Assembly (NCBI GenBank): GCA_045535585.1
Contig: JAZSLY010000053.1
Span: 1 to 5,451 of the forward strand
DNA: 5,451 nucleotides
Source of the DNA: RGIG6353 sp045535585
Lineage (GTDB): Bacteria; Bacillota; Clostridia; Oscillospirales; SIG627
Direction of reading: 5' to 3'
How positions within the stretch are numbered: the stretch's first letter is position 1; every line of letters begins with the position of its first letter. Positions 4,445 to 5,451 of this stretch are shown here, in pieces. Both the position numbers and the translations under genes were made by a program. The notes beneath the pieces were generated by a model. That model had not been told where the DNA came from. It made no database searches and saw only the letters and a program-made list of their open reading frames with translations.

Positions 4445-5431
4445 TTATACGCATCCCTGCGCCTTCATAGCTTCTGCAACCTTGATGAAGCCTGCGATGT
4501 TGGCGCCTGCTACAAGGTCGTCCTTCAAGCCATACTTGTTCGCAGCGTCAACGGAATTCTTGAAGATGTTCTGCATGATCTGGTGAAGCTTAGCATCAAC
4601 CTCTTCTGCAGTCCAGCTGTAACGCATAGAGTTCTGTGACATTTCAAGACCTGAGGTTGCAACACCGCCTGCGTTAACTGCCTTTGAAGGAGCAATTATT
4701 ACACCGTTTTCCTTGAGATATGCAAGAGCCTCGTTAGTGGTAGGCATATTGGAAACCTCAACGTAATACTTAGTTCCGTTTTCTACTATCTTGCGAGCCT
4801 CGTCAATACCAACCTCGTTCTGAGTAGCACAAGGCATAAGGATATCTGCCTTAACGCCCCAAGGCTTCTCACCCTTGAAGAAGGGAACGCCGAACTTGTC
4901 TGCGTAGTCCTCAACTCTGTTTCTGCAGGAAGCGCGCATTTCAAGCAGGTAGTTAACCTTTTCTTCTGTTGAGATGCCGTCCTTGTCGTAGATATAACCG
5001 TCGGGACCTGAAATGGTAACTACCTTACCGCCAAGCTCGTTGATCTTTCTTACAGTTCCCCAAGCAACGTTACCGAAGCCTGATACGGCAAAGGTCTTGC
5101 CCTTGATATCGTCCTTGAAGTATTTAAGCATTTCTACAACGTAGTATACTGCGCCGAAGCCCGTAGCTTCAGGTCTGATAAGAGAACCGCCGTAGGTGAT
5201 GCCCTTACCCGTAAGAACGCCTGTAAACTCGTTTCTGAGTCTCTTGTACTGACCGAACATATAACCGATTTCTCTTGCACCAACGCCAATGTCACCTGCA
5301 GGAACGTCAACGTCCGCACCGATGTGACGGCTGAGCTCTGTCATAAAGCTCTGGCAGAAGCGCATAACCTCAGCGTCTGATTTTCCCTGAGGGTCGAAAT
5401 CTGCGCCACCCTTACCGCCACCCATGGGAAG
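4445..5431 (-). CDS. gdhA: Glutamate dehydrogenase, 5' part missing at contig edge
   Basis: This cytoplasmic hexameric-type glutamate dehydrogenase interconverts glutamate with 2-oxoglutarate plus ammonia using NAD(P). The fragment has 328 residues, starting at LPMGGGKGG, and about 115-120 N-terminal residues of a roughly 445-residue enzyme are absent. Numbered from that Leu, catalytic Lys7 lies in GGGKGG and catalytic Asp47 in PAGDIGVG. The dinucleotide fold carries GFGNVA (118-123), and the segment after the second strand reads SGPDGYIYD. CATQNE, NMPTTNEAL and VNAGGVATSGLEMSQNS follow, and the protein ends MKAQGCV. The SGPDGYIYD segment resembles the NAD-linked C. symbiosum enzyme rather than the NADP-linked E. 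coli one, so NAD use is suggested, not shown. The frame can be read on to an ATG at 5446, but those codons appear to come from sequencing adapter (5429-5451) and do not match the conserved 'LTTLPMGG' context. Confidence 0.93.
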   Translation of the reverse strand, partial: LPMGGGKGGADFDPQGKSDAEVMRFCQSFMTELSRHIGADVDVPAGDIGVGAREIGYMFGQYKRLRNEFTGVLTGKGITYGGSLIRPEATGFGAVYYVVEMLKYFKDDIKGKTFAVSGFGNVAWGTVRKINELGGKVVTISGPDGYIYDKDGISTEEKVNYLLEMRASCRNRVEDYADKFGVPFFKGEKPWGVKADILMPCATQNEVGIDEARKIVENGTKYYVEVSNMPTTNEALAYLKENGVIIAPSKAVNAGGVATSGLEMSQNSMRYSWTAEEVDAKLHQIMQNIFKNSVDAANKYGLKDDLVAGANIAGFIKVAEAMKAQGCV

Positions 5432-5451
5432 TCGGATCGTAGCCATGTCGT
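5429..5451. other. Probable sequencing-adapter remnant (MGI/BGISEQ type)
   Basis: The last 23 bases of the plus strand, beginning AAGTCGGATCGTAGC and ending CATGTCGT, match from memory the first 23 bases of the published MGI/BGISEQ (DNBSEQ) 3' adapter. At the same place the gdhA protein departs from its family: the residues before LPMGGGKGG should resemble F-K-(N/D)-A-L-T-T but read D-M-A-T-I-R. The last three bases of the L codon (AAG on the plus strand) may belong to either. This marks a contig end rather than biology. Confidence 0.85.

Noticed and set aside
5432..5446. ATG at 5446 as the true start of gdhA, or a short lineage-specific insertion in gdhA
   Set aside because: Full-length relatives have over 100 residues before this point, and the bases match the sequencing adapter better than any gdhA sequence.

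Overview
The window looks like a short metagenomic contig from a gut-type Clostridia bacterium (Oscillospiraceae/Ruminococcaceae-like). This rests on moderate-GC coding DNA, very A+T-rich intergenic DNA, strong GGAGG-type ribosome binding sites, and protein sequences resembling Clostridial enzymes (the glutamate dehydrogenase reads closely like the Clostridium symbiosum enzyme). The genus is inference. Positions 5429-5451 match, from memory, the start of the MGI/BGISEQ (DNBSEQ) sequencing adapter. The right edge is therefore probably a contig end with untrimmed adapter, and the apparent ATG start of the last gene is artificial.

Left part (1-1625), accessory in character. It holds the C-terminal end of a small membrane protein (+, 1-132), a cluster of convergent hairpins and terminators (138-274), and an orphan RelE/HigB-type Gp49-family toxin-like gene (-, 326-664). 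Diverging from that gene is a broken two-helix membrane protein resembling DUF3592 (+, 804-1230). Its reading frame is interrupted twice, both times needing a -1 shift at an A-rich run, the second being the classical slippery heptamer A_AAA_AAG. Then comes a doubtful 82-codon ORF full of small TATC/GATA hairpins (1293-1541).

Right part (1626-5431), core metabolism, all on the minus strand but as separate transcription units. In transcription order these are gdhA (glutamate dehydrogenase, 5' end missing), alaA (glutamate-pyruvate aminotransferase) and fba (class II fructose-bisphosphate aldolase). alaA and fba each have a recognisable sigma-A-type promoter, and all three genes have a GC-rich terminator hairpin downstream. 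Glutamate dehydrogenase makes glutamate from ammonia and 2-oxoglutarate (or the reverse). AlaA then moves the amino group to pyruvate, giving alanine. Fba belongs to the glycolysis that supplies pyruvate.

The most unusual features are in the 3' ends. Between each gene's stop codon and its terminator lies an extra structured element. fba and alaA carry the same two-part repeat with an identical 23-nt core. gdhA instead has an array of different small stem-loops separated by an almost constant 7-nt spacer, (A/G)TATCAC.
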